From assembly GCA_019635735.1 (NCBI GenBank), contig JAHBYX010000005.1, positions 248,001-312,000 of the forward strand: a stretch of 64,000 bases of DNA. The letters are read 5' to 3'. The position numbers and the translations under genes are program-made. This stretch comes from Mesorhizobium sp. (GTDB taxonomy: Bacteria; Pseudomonadota; Alphaproteobacteria; Rhizobiales; Rhizobiaceae). Below, one piece after another: positions 51,803 through 60,598 of this stretch. The notes under the pieces were generated by a model that worked only from the letters and a program-made list of their open reading frames with translations, was not told the origin of the DNA and made no database searches. Positions within the stretch are counted from its first letter, which is position 1; each line of letters starts with the position of its first letter.

Positions 51803-52960
51803 GTGTCGCCAGCCTTAGCCAGCATGAAGCGAGCCGCCGAGCAGCCGATGGAATACGCGGCCGAATGGAAGGCGCGTACGGGCCGCAAGGTCGTGGGTCT
51901 GCTGCCCATGCATTTCCCCGGCGAGCTTGCCCATGCCGCCGGGTGCCTGCCAGTCGTACTGCAGGACGATACCGAGCCGGTTACCGTCGGCCAGGCCAAC
52001 GTCTTCAACTTCTACTGCGGCCTGAACCGTTCGCTGATCGACCAGACGATGCGGGGCAAGTTCGATGGCCTCGACGCGATCATGTTCGGCGACCACTGTG
52101 TGCAGCTCCTCGGCACCGCCGATGTGATCCGCGCCGAACGCCCCTCCCTGCCGATCCTGTTCAACCAACTCTGCACCACGCTCGACGCGAACTGGGCACT
52201 ACGCGAGACGCTCGGCACGTTCGAGCAGCTCTGGAAGGAGCTCGAGGACCTGACGGGCCACCGGATCTCAGCCGAGGCGACCACTGAGTCGATCCGTCTG
52301 TTCAACCGCAGCCGCGCCCAGATGCGTCGGCTCTACGAAATGCGCCGTCGCGGAGAGGTCACGATTTCCGGTCGCGACATGCAGACGATCGTGAAGTCGT
52401 CGATGGTTATGGACCGCGGCGAGCACGTTGCACTGATGGACAAGCTGTACTCGACGATGCCGAGGCGGGCGGTTTCGTCATCGGACGTCACAGTCTATCT
52501 GTCCGGCCATATGTGCCACGCGCCCAAGCCCCAGATCATCGACGCCATCGAAGAAAGCGGTGCGCGCGTCGTCAACGACGATCTCTATGTCGGCTGGCGC
52601 TTCATCCATGCCGACATGGACGAGAGCCTACCGCCGATCGAGGCCTTGGCCCACTGGTACCTGGACAAGAACCGCAAGATGCCGTGCCCGACCCGCACGA
52701 TGCAGGGCGTCGACTGGGAGGCCTATCTGCTGAGCGAGGTGGAGCGGTCGCAGGCTCGGGGCCTCATCGTCCTGATGGTCAAGTTCTGCGAGCCGCACAT
52801 GTATTTCTATCCCGAGATCAAGGAGGCCTTCGACAAGGCCGGGATACCGAATCTGCTCATCGAGACCGAGCACGAGGAGATTCCGATGGAAGCGCTGAAG
52901 ACCCGCATCGAAACGTTCGTCGAAATCGCCAAGCGCCGCGCCGACATCAAGGCGGCCTGA
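51803..52960 (+). CDS. Benzoyl-CoA reductase/2-hydroxyacyl-CoA dehydratase subunit, BcrC/BadD-like
   Basis: A 385-residue protein aligned along its length with class I benzoyl-CoA reductase subunit C (Thauera BcrC has about 386). EWKARTGRKVVGLLP and HAAGCLPVV match, and the three cluster-binding cysteines are present: C72 (NFYCGLNRS), C99 (FGDHCVQ) and C329 (VKFCEPHMYFYP). These subunits bind a [4Fe-4S] cluster and with BcrB form the active site for one-electron ring reduction or dehydration. GTG start with GGAGG five bases upstream. Forms an operon with the BcrB-like gene; no ATPase partner gene is in the window. Confidence 0.9.
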   Translation: MSPALASMKRAAEQPMEYAAEWKARTGRKVVGLLPMHFPGELAHAAGCLPVVLQDDTEPVTVGQANVFNFYCGLNRSLIDQTMRGKFDGLDAIMFGDHCVQLLGTADVIRAERPSLPILFNQLCTTLDANWALRETLGTFEQLWKELEDLTGHRISAEATTESIRLFNRSRAQMRRLYEMRRRGEVTISGRDMQTIVKSSMVMDRGEHVALMDKLYSTMPRRAVSSSDVTVYLSGHMCHAPKPQIIDAIEESGARVVNDDLYVGWRFIHADMDESLPPIEALAHWYLDKNRKMPCPTRTMQGVDWEAYLLSEVERSQARGLIVLMVKFCEPHMYFYPEIKEAFDKAGIPNLLIETEHEEIPMEALKTRIETFVEIAKRRADIKAA

Positions 52961-52972
52961 GAGGAGGATCAC

Positions 52973-54343
52973 ATGGGAAGCCTAGTCATGGACAATGTTG
53001 TCTCTATGCCCGGTTCCAGGCCGGTCTTCGGCACCGGCGAACGGGCCAACAAGCTCAAGAGCACGCGCTTCGGCAGCAAGCTCGTCAACGACTACTGGAA
53101 CGGCGTTTTCGCCGCCAAGGAAGAGGGCAAGAAGGTTGTCTGGTACAACGGCACCTACATCCCGCCCTTCTTCCATTCGCATGATCTCGTCTGGGTGCAT
53201 GGCGAGGCATGGTCGGCCATGCTGGCCGCGCGGCACCAGGAGGTCCGCGCCCAGGCGCGAGGCGATCAGCGCGGCTATGACCGCGAGCTGTGCTCCTACG
53301 CCCGCACCCATATTGGCCAGATGCTGATCGAGATGGACAAGGCGCGCGCCGAGGGCGGTGCCGCTCTGGAAGATCCGCGCATGGAAGCGATGATGAAGCT
53401 TCCGCCGCCGGACATGATCGTCAACGCCTATCCGTACTGTTCCTCCGGCCAGCAGTGGGACGACATCACCTATCGCGTCTTCGGGAAGAAGGTGCCGATG
53501 TTCACGATCCAGATCCCGCTCCTGTGGGGCGGTCGCTCCGACGCTGGCTATATGCAGGGCGAGGAATGGCACCAGCGCTCGCGCTACGTTGCCGACCAGC
53601 TCATCGAGCTGACAAGATTTCTGGAGGCCAATACGGGCCGCAAGTTCGACTTCGACCGACTGTCGGACACGATGGGCTATATCAAGAAGGCTGCCGAGCT
53701 ACGGCTCGAAGGCATGGAAATGTGCAAGGCGCGGCCGGCGCCGGCGAGCTTCTTCGACTGGATCGTTTCGATTGCGCCGATGAGTTTCCTCCCGGGCGAC
53801 CAGAACATTGTCGACTACTTCCAGGGCGTGAAGGAGGAGATCGCCGAGCGCGTGCGCGTTGGCGAAGGGGCGGTGAAGGACGAGAAATACCGACTTTTCT
53901 TCGACGGGATGATGAACTGGAACAAGGTCGGCTGGCTCGCCGACAAATTCGCCCAGGTCAACGCCTGCGTGGTCGCCGGGCGCTACACCCACATGTCGTT
54001 CTGGCAGGAGCCACAGCTCATCGACCTGAAAGATCCGATCCTCGGCATGGCGCAGAACTACCTCGTCTGCCCCAACAATCACGGCGCCCCGATCATGATC
54101 GGCGAGATCGAGAAGCATTGCGACAACTACGAGATCGACGGCGTCGTCTGTCACGCCTCGCGAACCTGTCGGGGCATGACCAACTCGCAGTTTCTCATCG
54201 CCGGATCGGCGAAGAAATATGGACGGCAGGCGATGTTCTTCGAAGGCGATGTCGCGGACGAGAGCTTCTACAAGGACGAGCTTCTCAACGTCCGGCTCGA
54301 GGCGATGGTGGAAGCGATGGAGGCCAAACGCCGGGCCGCCTGA
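52973..54343 (+). CDS. Benzoyl-CoA reductase/2-hydroxyacyl-CoA dehydratase subunit, BcrB/BadE-like
   Basis: A 456-residue partner of the previous gene. It matches BcrB at PPPDMIVNAYPYC (C156), KDEKYRLFFDGMMNW, YLVCPNNHG (C366) and ASRTCRGMTNSQ (C399), preserving three cluster cysteines. In BCR this subunit helps hold the second [4Fe-4S] cluster and the substrate. In 2-hydroxyacyl-CoA dehydratases the homologue binds the thioester. Which reaction occurs here cannot be decided. RBS GAGGAGG; gap to the C subunit 12 bp. Both proteins would be very oxygen-sensitive if they behave like known relatives. Confidence 0.9.
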   Translation: MGSLVMDNVVSMPGSRPVFGTGERANKLKSTRFGSKLVNDYWNGVFAAKEEGKKVVWYNGTYIPPFFHSHDLVWVHGEAWSAMLAARHQEVRAQARGDQRGYDRELCSYARTHIGQMLIEMDKARAEGGAALEDPRMEAMMKLPPPDMIVNAYPYCSSGQQWDDITYRVFGKKVPMFTIQIPLLWGGRSDAGYMQGEEWHQRSRYVADQLIELTRFLEANTGRKFDFDRLSDTMGYIKKAAELRLEGMEMCKARPAPASFFDWIVSIAPMSFLPGDQNIVDYFQGVKEEIAERVRVGEGAVKDEKYRLFFDGMMNWNKVGWLADKFAQVNACVVAGRYTHMSFWQEPQLIDLKDPILGMAQNYLVCPNNHGAPIMIGEIEKHCDNYEIDGVVCHASRTCRGMTNSQFLIAGSAKKYGRQAMFFEGDVADESFYKDELLNVRLEAMVEAMEAKRRAA

Positions 54344-54377
54344 TGGTGGCCCGCCCTGTTTAATATGCTTGTATATC

Positions 54378-54391
54378 GTAATAAAGATTAC
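54378..54391. promoter_or_regulatory. Palindrome upstream of an SDR operon
   Basis: GTAAT-AAAG-ATTAC, perfect 5-4-5, with TATGCT at 54364-54369 nearby. It lies 34 bp before the SDR start in an AT-rich gap after the BcrB-like gene, so the SDR-SDR-synthetase-SDR genes may have their own promoter. Confidence 0.4.
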
Positions 54392-54425
54392 TAATATCAG
54401 GCAAAACTAGGGAGGATATCGTCTG

Positions 54426-55226
54426 ATGTCGACCACGCCGGCTGGTGCTCCGTTTCCGCTGAGTGAGGCGCGCGTTCTGATTTCCGGAGGAACGGCCGGG
54501 GTAGGCCTTGCGACGGCCAGGCGATTCGCGGCGCTCGGTGCGCGTCACGTTACCATCAACGGGCGAACGCCTGAGCGTGGCGAGAAGGCCCGGGATGCCA
54601 TCGCGCAGGCCTTTCCGGACTGCAAGGTCCACTTCGTCGCGGCGGACAGCTGTAAGACCGAGGAGGCGATAAAGCTCGTCCGAAAAGCGCAGGAGGCGAT
54701 GGGCGGCGTCGACGTTCTGGTCAACGCCACGGTAAGTGCCCATCCCTACCCGATTCTGTTCCACAAGATCGACATCCGCGACATGGAAAGCATGGTCCTC
54801 ACCCAGGTGATGACGCATTTCCTGCTGTCTCGCGCGGTCATGGACGGCATGCGCGAGCAAGAGCGCGGCGTCATCATCAACATCGCATCCGATGCCGGCA
54901 AGGTTACGACGCCCGGAGAGGCGCTGATTGGCGCAATGATGGCGGCAATCATGATGTTCACTCGCGCACTGGCGATGGAGGCAAAGCGCTCGAACATTCG
55001 CGTGAACTGCATCACCCCATCCATCATTGAGGGCACGCTGACGCATGACGTCGTGATGGGCGCGGAATTCTCCCGCAAGCTCTTCACCAAGGCGATCGAA
55101 GCGGCCCGGCTCGGCGTAGTGAACGCCGACGACATGGCCGAACTCATCACCTTCCTCGCCGGCCCTGCGGCCGCGAAAATGACCGGTCAGGTGATCAGCC
55201 TGAACGGCGGTATCTCGGCGGGTTGA
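54426..55226 (+). CDS. SDR-fold protein lacking the YxxxK catalytic residues
   Basis: A 266-residue SDR fold with SGGTAGVG for cofactor binding, NIASDAG with a serine, and a normal C-terminus (TGQVISLNGGISAG). However NNAG is replaced by NATVS, and where YxxxK should stand the sequence is IGAMMAAIM, without Tyr or Lys. A normal SDR oxidoreductase mechanism is therefore unlikely. It may be a partner or a structural subunit of the next gene, an SDR starting 10 bp downstream, or use other residues. Confidence 0.85.
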   Translation: MSTTPAGAPFPLSEARVLISGGTAGVGLATARRFAALGARHVTINGRTPERGEKARDAIAQAFPDCKVHFVAADSCKTEEAIKLVRKAQEAMGGVDVLVNATVSAHPYPILFHKIDIRDMESMVLTQVMTHFLLSRAVMDGMREQERGVIINIASDAGKVTTPGEALIGAMMAAIMMFTRALAMEAKRSNIRVNCITPSIIEGTLTHDVVMGAEFSRKLFTKAIEAARLGVVNADDMAELITFLAGPAAAKMTGQVISLNGGISAG

Positions 55227-55236
55227 GGGGGTGGCC

Positions 55237-56106
55237 ATGGGTTACAATTCAGTCTTTGCACCGGGCCTTTTCCAGGATCGGACGATCATCGTTACCGGCG
55301 GCGGTTCCGGCATCGGCCGCTGCACCGCGCACGAACTCGCCTATCTCGGCGCTCAGGTCGTGATTGTCGGGCGCAATCCCGAGAAGCTCGAGACCGTCAC
55401 CAAAGAAATCACGGAGGATGGCGGCAAAGTCACATCGATGACATGCGACATCCGCGACGAGACGCAGGTCGTGTCGGTCATAGACCGGACGCTCGAGCAG
55501 TTCGGCGCTATCGACGGCCTCGTCAATAATGCCGGCGGTCAGTACCGCGCTGAACTGAAGACCATTTCCACCAAAGGGTTCGAGGCCGTTGTCCGCAACA
55601 ATCTCACCGGGGGCTTCATCTTCATGCGCGAAACCTACACGCGCTGGATGGAGGCTCATGGTGGCGCGATCGTCAACATCATTGCGGACATCTGGAACGG
55701 TTGGCCGGAGATGGGGCATTCGGGCGCCTCGCGCGGCGGCATGCTCACGCTGAGCGAGACTGCAGCCTGCGAATGGGCGCATTCCGGCGTACGCGTCAAT
55801 ACGGTGGCGCCCGGCGGCATTGCTTCCAGCGGATTCGACACCTATTCGCCGGAGATTACACAGCGCCTGCTCGAATATGCCGACAAGGTTCCCCTGCCGC
55901 GCTACGGAACGGAATCCGAGATTTCCGCCGCAGTCGTCTATCTGCTGTCGCCTGCGGCTGCCTATGTCACAGGCTCCTGCTTGCGGGTTGACGGCGGTGC
56001 CCCCAACCTGCGCCAGACCTGGACACGCGAGTACGGCGCTACAAATATTCCGGAATTCAACGGCTTCCACCGCTCGGTACAGCCCGAGGTTCTGAAGCGA
56101 AAGTAG
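55237..56106 (+). CDS. SDR family oxidoreductase, enoyl-CoA reductase-like
   Basis: A 289-residue SDR: TGGGSGIG, NNAGGQYRAELKTIS, NIIADIWNGWPEM, HSGASRGGM. The Y and K of the usual motif are replaced by His-Ser-Gly-Ala-Ser-Arg, as is typical in bacterial relatives of peroxisomal trans-2-enoyl-CoA and 2,4-dienoyl-CoA reductases, so it could reduce a conjugated double bond. ATG 55237 follows GAGGGGGT; a GTG at 55231 is in frame. It is coupled to the degenerate SDR before it. Confidence 0.9.
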   Translation: MGYNSVFAPGLFQDRTIIVTGGGSGIGRCTAHELAYLGAQVVIVGRNPEKLETVTKEITEDGGKVTSMTCDIRDETQVVSVIDRTLEQFGAIDGLVNNAGGQYRAELKTISTKGFEAVVRNNLTGGFIFMRETYTRWMEAHGGAIVNIIADIWNGWPEMGHSGASRGGMLTLSETAACEWAHSGVRVNTVAPGGIASSGFDTYSPEITQRLLEYADKVPLPRYGTESEISAAVVYLLSPAAAYVTGSCLRVDGGAPNLRQTWTREYGATNIPEFNGFHRSVQPEVLKRK

Positions 56107-56187
56107 AGCATGACCGGCCCTGAGGAGGGCAAAGGCCGGGCATGAGGAGATCCGGCCTCTTGAATGCAACCATCTGAGGAGGAACAG

Positions 56188-57843
56188 ATGACCGCGCAGC
56201 CGAAGTTCGAACAGAGCTACTACCCCAAGACCGAGGCCGGCACGCTGATCGAGACAACGCTCGGCGACCTGATGCTGAAGAATGCCGCTGAAGTTCCGGA
56301 CCGGATGGCCCTCATCGAAGGGGCGGCCGACCCGCAGAAGCGCCGTCGCTGGACCTATCGCCAGTTGGTCGACGAGGCGATGTCCTGCGCGCGCGGACTG
56401 CTCAATCACTTCAAGCCTGGTGACCGCGTCGGCCTGCTGGCGCCGGAAACGCCGGAATGGGTCATCTTCCAGCACGGGATGAGCTTTGCCGGCCTGATCA
56501 TAGTGCCGATCAACCCCGCCTACACGGCGCGCGAAGTCGCCTTCATTCTCGGCAACGCAGGCGCCGCCGGCGTAGTCCACGCTAGGGAGTCTCGCGGCAA
56601 GGACCTGTCGGCGGTCGTCCGCGAGGTGAAGGGCCAGCTCGATCACCTGCACACGAGCATCGACGTCGACGACCTGGCCGCGCTGCAGGCCTCTGGCGAT
56701 TCCGCGCTGGAATTGCCGAAGCAGGATCCCGGGCAGGTGATGCAGATACAGTACACCTCTGGCACCACGGGCTTTCCCAAGGGTGCCTGCCTGCATCATC
56801 GCGGTGTGATCAACGCCGCGCATTTCATCGTCGAGCGCGCGGCCTTCCCCAAGGGAGGCGTCTGGCTGAACTCGATGCCGATGTTCCACATCGGCGGCGC
56901 TGTCGTTTCCGAAATCGGCGTCTTCTCTCGCCAGGGCACGTTCGTCCTGATGAAGTCGTTCGATCCGGCGCTATTCCTCGAACTGATCGAGGCCGAGAAG
57001 GTGAACTGTTCGCTGATCGTGCCGACGATGATCCTCGCGCTGCTCAACCATCCCGATTCGAAGATTCGCGACCTGTCTTCTTTCAACTCCATCCTGTCGG
57101 GCGCGGCAGCGGTTCCGGAGGCGCTGGTCAAACGCGCGAAGAAGGAGATGCAGGTCGAGTTCGCCATCATGTATGGCCAGACAGAATCGAACGGGCCGTT
57201 CCTCGAGACGTTCACGACCGACAGCGACGAGCTTCAGTCGCAGACGATCGGGCGACCGATCCCCCATGTCGAGGTCAAGGTGGTCGATGTCGTCACGCTG
57301 CAGACGGTGCCGGTCAACACTGTCGGCGAATACTGGGTCCGCGGCTTCAACACGATGCAGGGATATTACGGGCAGGAAGAGGCAACCCGCGCCGCCATCA
57401 CCGAGGACGGCTGGCTGCGCACCGGCGATCTCGGCACGATGGACGAGAACGGCTATTTCCGCATCACCGGCCGCCTCAAGGAGATGATTATCCGCGGCGG
57501 CATGAACCTCTATCCGTCCGAGATCGAGAGCATCCTGTTCGAGCATGACGGCGTTGCTCAGGTTGCAGTCATCGGATTGCCGGACGAGACCTGGGGCGAA
57601 ACCGTCGCCGCCGTCATCATGCCAAAGAACCCGGAAGCGCCGCCGGAGCCGGAGGCGCTCTGGGCCTTTTGCCGCCAGAACCTGTCTCCGCAGAAGACCC
57701 CCGAGCACTGGATCTTCGTCAAGGAGTATCCGCTCACGGCAACCGGAAAAATCCAGAAGAACGTGCTGCGCGACATGTGCGCCGAGGGCAAGCTGACGCC
57801 AGTCGGCTGGGCGCGGCCGGAGCGCGATTCGAAGGTGGCATGA
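56188..57843 (+). CDS. AMP-dependent acyl-CoA synthetase
   Basis: A 551-residue ligase: IQYTSGTTGFPKGACLHH, YGQTESNGPF, TGDLGTMDENGYFRITGR, TATGKIQKNVLRD. Close in domain plan to the ligase at 50008-51651. ATG 56188 is preferred over one at 56164 because GAGGAGGA precedes it. It may activate an acid produced late in the pathway. It overlaps the following SDR by four bases. Confidence 0.92.
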   Translation: MTAQPKFEQSYYPKTEAGTLIETTLGDLMLKNAAEVPDRMALIEGAADPQKRRRWTYRQLVDEAMSCARGLLNHFKPGDRVGLLAPETPEWVIFQHGMSFAGLIIVPINPAYTAREVAFILGNAGAAGVVHARESRGKDLSAVVREVKGQLDHLHTSIDVDDLAALQASGDSALELPKQDPGQVMQIQYTSGTTGFPKGACLHHRGVINAAHFIVERAAFPKGGVWLNSMPMFHIGGAVVSEIGVFSRQGTFVLMKSFDPALFLELIEAEKVNCSLIVPTMILALLNHPDSKIRDLSSFNSILSGAAAVPEALVKRAKKEMQVEFAIMYGQTESNGPFLETFTTDSDELQSQTIGRPIPHVEVKVVDVVTLQTVPVNTVGEYWVRGFNTMQGYYGQEEATRAAITEDGWLRTGDLGTMDENGYFRITGRLKEMIIRGGMNLYPSEIESILFEHDGVAQVAVIGLPDETWGETVAAVIMPKNPEAPPEPEALWAFCRQNLSPQKTPEHWIFVKEYPLTATGKIQKNVLRDMCAEGKLTPVGWARPERDSKVA

Positions 57844-58616
57844 CGTCGGTTCTCAGGCCGGTCGCCCTGATCACCGGCGCTGGGGGCGGCATCGGCGGCG
57901 CGGTCTCATCCGCCCTCGCCGCTGCCGGCTTCGACCTTGTCCTGACCGATCGCACGATCTCGCCGGCACTAGAAAGTCGAGCGGCCGCGCTCGCGGAAGT
58001 CGGCGCGGCCACGCGCCTGGTCGCGAACGAACTCACTGACGATGACGAGCGAATGGGATTCGTCGACACGGCCTTCGCGGCCTTTGGCCGGCTGGACTGC
58101 CTCGTGAACAATGCCGGGGTATCGGTGCTGTCGCGCGGCGATATCCTCGACGTAAGCCACGAAAGCTTCGACCGGTGCGTCGCCGTGAACCTGCGGGCGC
58201 AGTTCTTCCTCACCCAGGCGGTTGCGCGACGCATGATCGCCACCGAAAGCCCGCGGCGGCGCTCGATCGTCACGGTTACCACCGTCGCGGTCGATCACCA
58301 TGTCGGGACGGTCCTGGCCGAATACGCCATCTCGAAAGCGGCGCTGTCGCACGCGCTGCAGCACTGGGCTGTGCGCCTCGAACGCGAAGGGATCGACTGC
58401 TACGAGGTTCGGCCCGGCATGTTGAAGACCGACATGACCGCGACCACGAGGGAAAAGTATGACGATCTGATCGCCAGCGGCTTTGTGCCTGCCAGGCGCT
58501 GGGGCGACGTCGGCGAGGTCGGCCGTGCCGTCGCGATGCTCGCCACCGGCCAACTCGGCTACGCTACCGGCCAGACGATCCACATCGACGGCGGAATGCG
58601 CTTCAAGGTTTTCTAG
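57840..58616 (+). CDS. SDR family NAD(P)-dependent oxidoreductase
   Basis: A 258-residue classical SDR: TGAGGGIG, NNAGVSVLSRGD, TVTTVAVDHH and YAISK. It ends convergent with a MaoC gene, overlapping it by four bases. It is the last gene of the 54.4-58.6 kb operon and would act on a hydroxy or keto group of a CoA ester made by the coupled synthetase. The acidic ELTDDDER near residue 60 is not diagnostic. Confidence 0.9.
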   Translation: MTSVLRPVALITGAGGGIGGAVSSALAAAGFDLVLTDRTISPALESRAAALAEVGAATRLVANELTDDDERMGFVDTAFAAFGRLDCLVNNAGVSVLSRGDILDVSHESFDRCVAVNLRAQFFLTQAVARRMIATESPRRRSIVTVTTVAVDHHVGTVLAEYAISKAALSHALQHWAVRLEREGIDCYEVRPGMLKTDMTATTREKYDDLIASGFVPARRWGDVGEVGRAVAMLATGQLGYATGQTIHIDGGMRFKVF

Positions 58617-59098
58617 TACGTCGGCGGCCGCCTGCGCACGAGCTCGGCCACCTCGCCGGAGAGGACCAATGTCCCGTCGAGCGTGAACAGCTCGATCCTG
58701 TCCACCACTATGCCCGCATCGGGCCGGCTGCGGCTTTCACGCTTCTCGATCGTCGTCCAGCGCGCCCGCACCGTATCGCCGAGCCGCATCGGCGCATGAA
58801 ACTTGATCGCGTTCCAGCCAAGAAGGGCGAGACCCGTGCCGACCATGTGTCCGGACCGCACGACGAGGCCGTGCGCCAACGACAGGGACAGCATTCCATG
58901 TGCGATGCGGCCGCCGAACTCAGTCGTTCTCGCATAGCCCTCGCTAGTGTGGAGTTCCGCCAGGTCCCCTGTGAGTCCGCCGAACAGGTTCACGTCCGCC
59001 TCGGTGACAGTCCTGCTCGGTGTATCCTGCGTCCGCCCGACATACTGATCTTCGAACCAGTCATTCGTCGATGTGGGGGACGCACTCGAGCCGGTCAC
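58613..59098 (-). CDS. MaoC family hydratase
   Basis: A 161-residue single hotdog MaoC protein. FGGLTGDLAELHTSEGYARTTEFG followed by IAHGMLSLSLAHGL is the (R)-specific enoyl-CoA hydratase pattern, with Asp and His of the active site, although Leu replaces the usual Asn-Pro pair. It overlaps livF by four bases, so it is made from the transporter operon; a catabolic enzyme coupled to a transporter suggests it acts on the imported substrate. Confidence 0.88.
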   Translation of the reverse strand: MTGSSASPTSTNDWFEDQYVGRTQDTPSRTVTEADVNLFGGLTGDLAELHTSEGYARTTEFGGRIAHGMLSLSLAHGLVVRSGHMVGTGLALLGWNAIKFHAPMRLGDTVRARWTTIEKRESRSRPDAGIVVDRIELFTLDGTLVLSGEVAELVRRRPPTY

Positions 59099-59823
59099 GA
59101 GACGGCTTCCCGCCCGAGATAGCTTTGCCGCAGGGCAGGATGGTCCCGCAGGTCGTTGCCGGGCCCCTCGGCACGGACCCGGCCGACGGCCATGACATAG
59201 CCGTAGTCCGCAAGCTGAAGCGCTTCGTCGGCATGCTGTTCGACCAACAGGATCGTCAATCCGTCCCGGCGCAGCTTCTGCAGGATCTCGAAGATCTGGT
59301 CGACGATCATCGGCGCGAGGCCGAGCGAAGGCTCGTCCAGCATCAGCAGCTTCGGCTCTGCCATCAGCGCCCGCGAAACCGCGACCATCTGCTGCTCGCC
59401 GCCCGACATGGTTCCGGCACGCTGGGTGATGCGTTCTCTCAGACGCGGAAAGAGATCGAGGACATAGTCCAGCCGCTCGCGATACTTTTGCGCAGGGTTC
59501 GGGCCGCTGGCGAGCCTCGTGAAGCCAAGGCGGAGGTTTTCCTCCACGGTGAGGGGCGCAAATACCTGCCTGCCCTCCGGCACCTGAACAATCCCCATGT
59601 CTACCACGGCGGCAGGCTTGGAGGCCGTGATGTCCCGGCCGTCGAAAGTGATCTTACCGGAATAGACGGTGACGAGCCGCGACACCGTGTTCACGATAGT
59701 CGACTTGCCGGCCCCATTGGCGCCGACGACGGACACGATCTTGCCTTCCGGGATCTCGATAGACGTATTGTCGAGCGCGATGGACCGATTGTAGCCGGCG
59801 GAAACCTGCTCAAGCCGCAGCAT
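59095..59823 (-). CDS. livF: ABC transporter ATP-binding protein LivF
   Basis: A 242-residue ATPase: Walker A GANGAGKST (residues 34-42), signature MSGGEQQMVAVSRA, Walker B LLMLDEPSLGLAP, H-loop LLVEQHADEALQ. It pairs with LivG of the same operon and overlaps it by 14 bases. Second LivF in the window; different substrate from the first system is likely because the binding proteins differ widely. Confidence 0.94.
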   Translation of the reverse strand: MLRLEQVSAGYNRSIALDNTSIEIPEGKIVSVVGANGAGKSTIVNTVSRLVTVYSGKITFDGRDITASKPAAVVDMGIVQVPEGRQVFAPLTVEENLRLGFTRLASGPNPAQKYRERLDYVLDLFPRLRERITQRAGTMSGGEQQMVAVSRALMAEPKLLMLDEPSLGLAPMIVDQIFEILQKLRRDGLTILLVEQHADEALQLADYGYVMAVGRVRAEGPGNDLRDHPALRQSYLGREAVS

Positions 59824-60598
59824 GCACAGCCCTCCGCCCGAAATAGGCCGCGATCACGTCCGGGTTACGGGCGACTTCCGCCGGCGTTCCGTCGGCGATC
59901 TTCACGCCATGGTCCATCACGACAATGCTGTCGCAGGCCTTCATGATGAAATCGATGTCGTGCTCGACGAGCAGCATGGAAAGCCCTTGCTTACGCAAGC
60001 GGACCAGCATCTCGCCGAGATTGTCGGTTTCGGCATCGTTCAGGCCCGCCGCCGGCTCGTCAAGCATCAGCAGAACGGGGTCCGCCGCGAGTGCCCGTGC
60101 GATGTCGACGAGGCGAAGCTGGCCGAGGGTCAGCTGGTCGATCGCGTGGCCAGCGCGGTCCGCCAGTCCGACGAATGCGAGCAAGTCCATCGCCCGTTCC
60201 CGGCTGGCGCGTTCCTGACCCGACAGTGATCCCAGTCGCAGCAACGAGCGGACGATACCGTCAGGAAATTTCGGATGTAGGCCCAGTTGCACGTTCTCCA
60301 GCACCGACAGTCCGGAGAACAGCCTCACAATCTGGAAGGTGCGTGCCATGCCCATGGGCGAGCGGGTATGCGCCGGCTGCCTCGTCACCCGCTGGCCGCG
60401 GAAATAGACCTCGCCAGAACTTGGCGGCCGTACGCCGGTGACGAGATCGAACGTGGTCGACTTGCCAGCTCCGTTCGGTCCGATCAGTCCCTTCACCTCG
60501 CCGCTGTGGATCTGGAAGGAGATGTCGTTGACCGCCACCAACCCGCCGAAGCGCCGGGTGACATTGTCCAGTCTGAGAAGCGGATCGGTCGCGGTCAC
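59810..60598 (-). CDS. livG: ABC transporter ATP-binding protein LivG
   Basis: A 262-residue ATPase with Walker A GPNGAGKST, ARTFQIVRLFSGLSVLENV as in LivG, LTLGQLRLVDIARAL as the signature region, Walker B VLLMLDEPAAGLN, and H-loop LLVEHDIDF. It begins inside the end of livM (four-base overlap). Confidence 0.94.
   Translation of the reverse strand: MTATDPLLRLDNVTRRFGGLVAVNDISFQIHSGEVKGLIGPNGAGKSTTFDLVTGVRPPSSGEVYFRGQRVTRQPAHTRSPMGMARTFQIVRLFSGLSVLENVQLGLHPKFPDGIVRSLLRLGSLSGQERASRERAMDLLAFVGLADRAGHAIDQLTLGQLRLVDIARALAADPVLLMLDEPAAGLNDAETDNLGEMLVRLRKQGLSMLLVEHDIDFIMKACDSIVVMDHGVKIADGTPAEVARNPDVIAAYFGRRAVHAAA

Noticed and set aside
55249..56889. A 546-codon minus-strand open frame
   Set aside because: It lies antisense to an SDR and an acyl-CoA synthetase with full motifs and shows no domain of its own.
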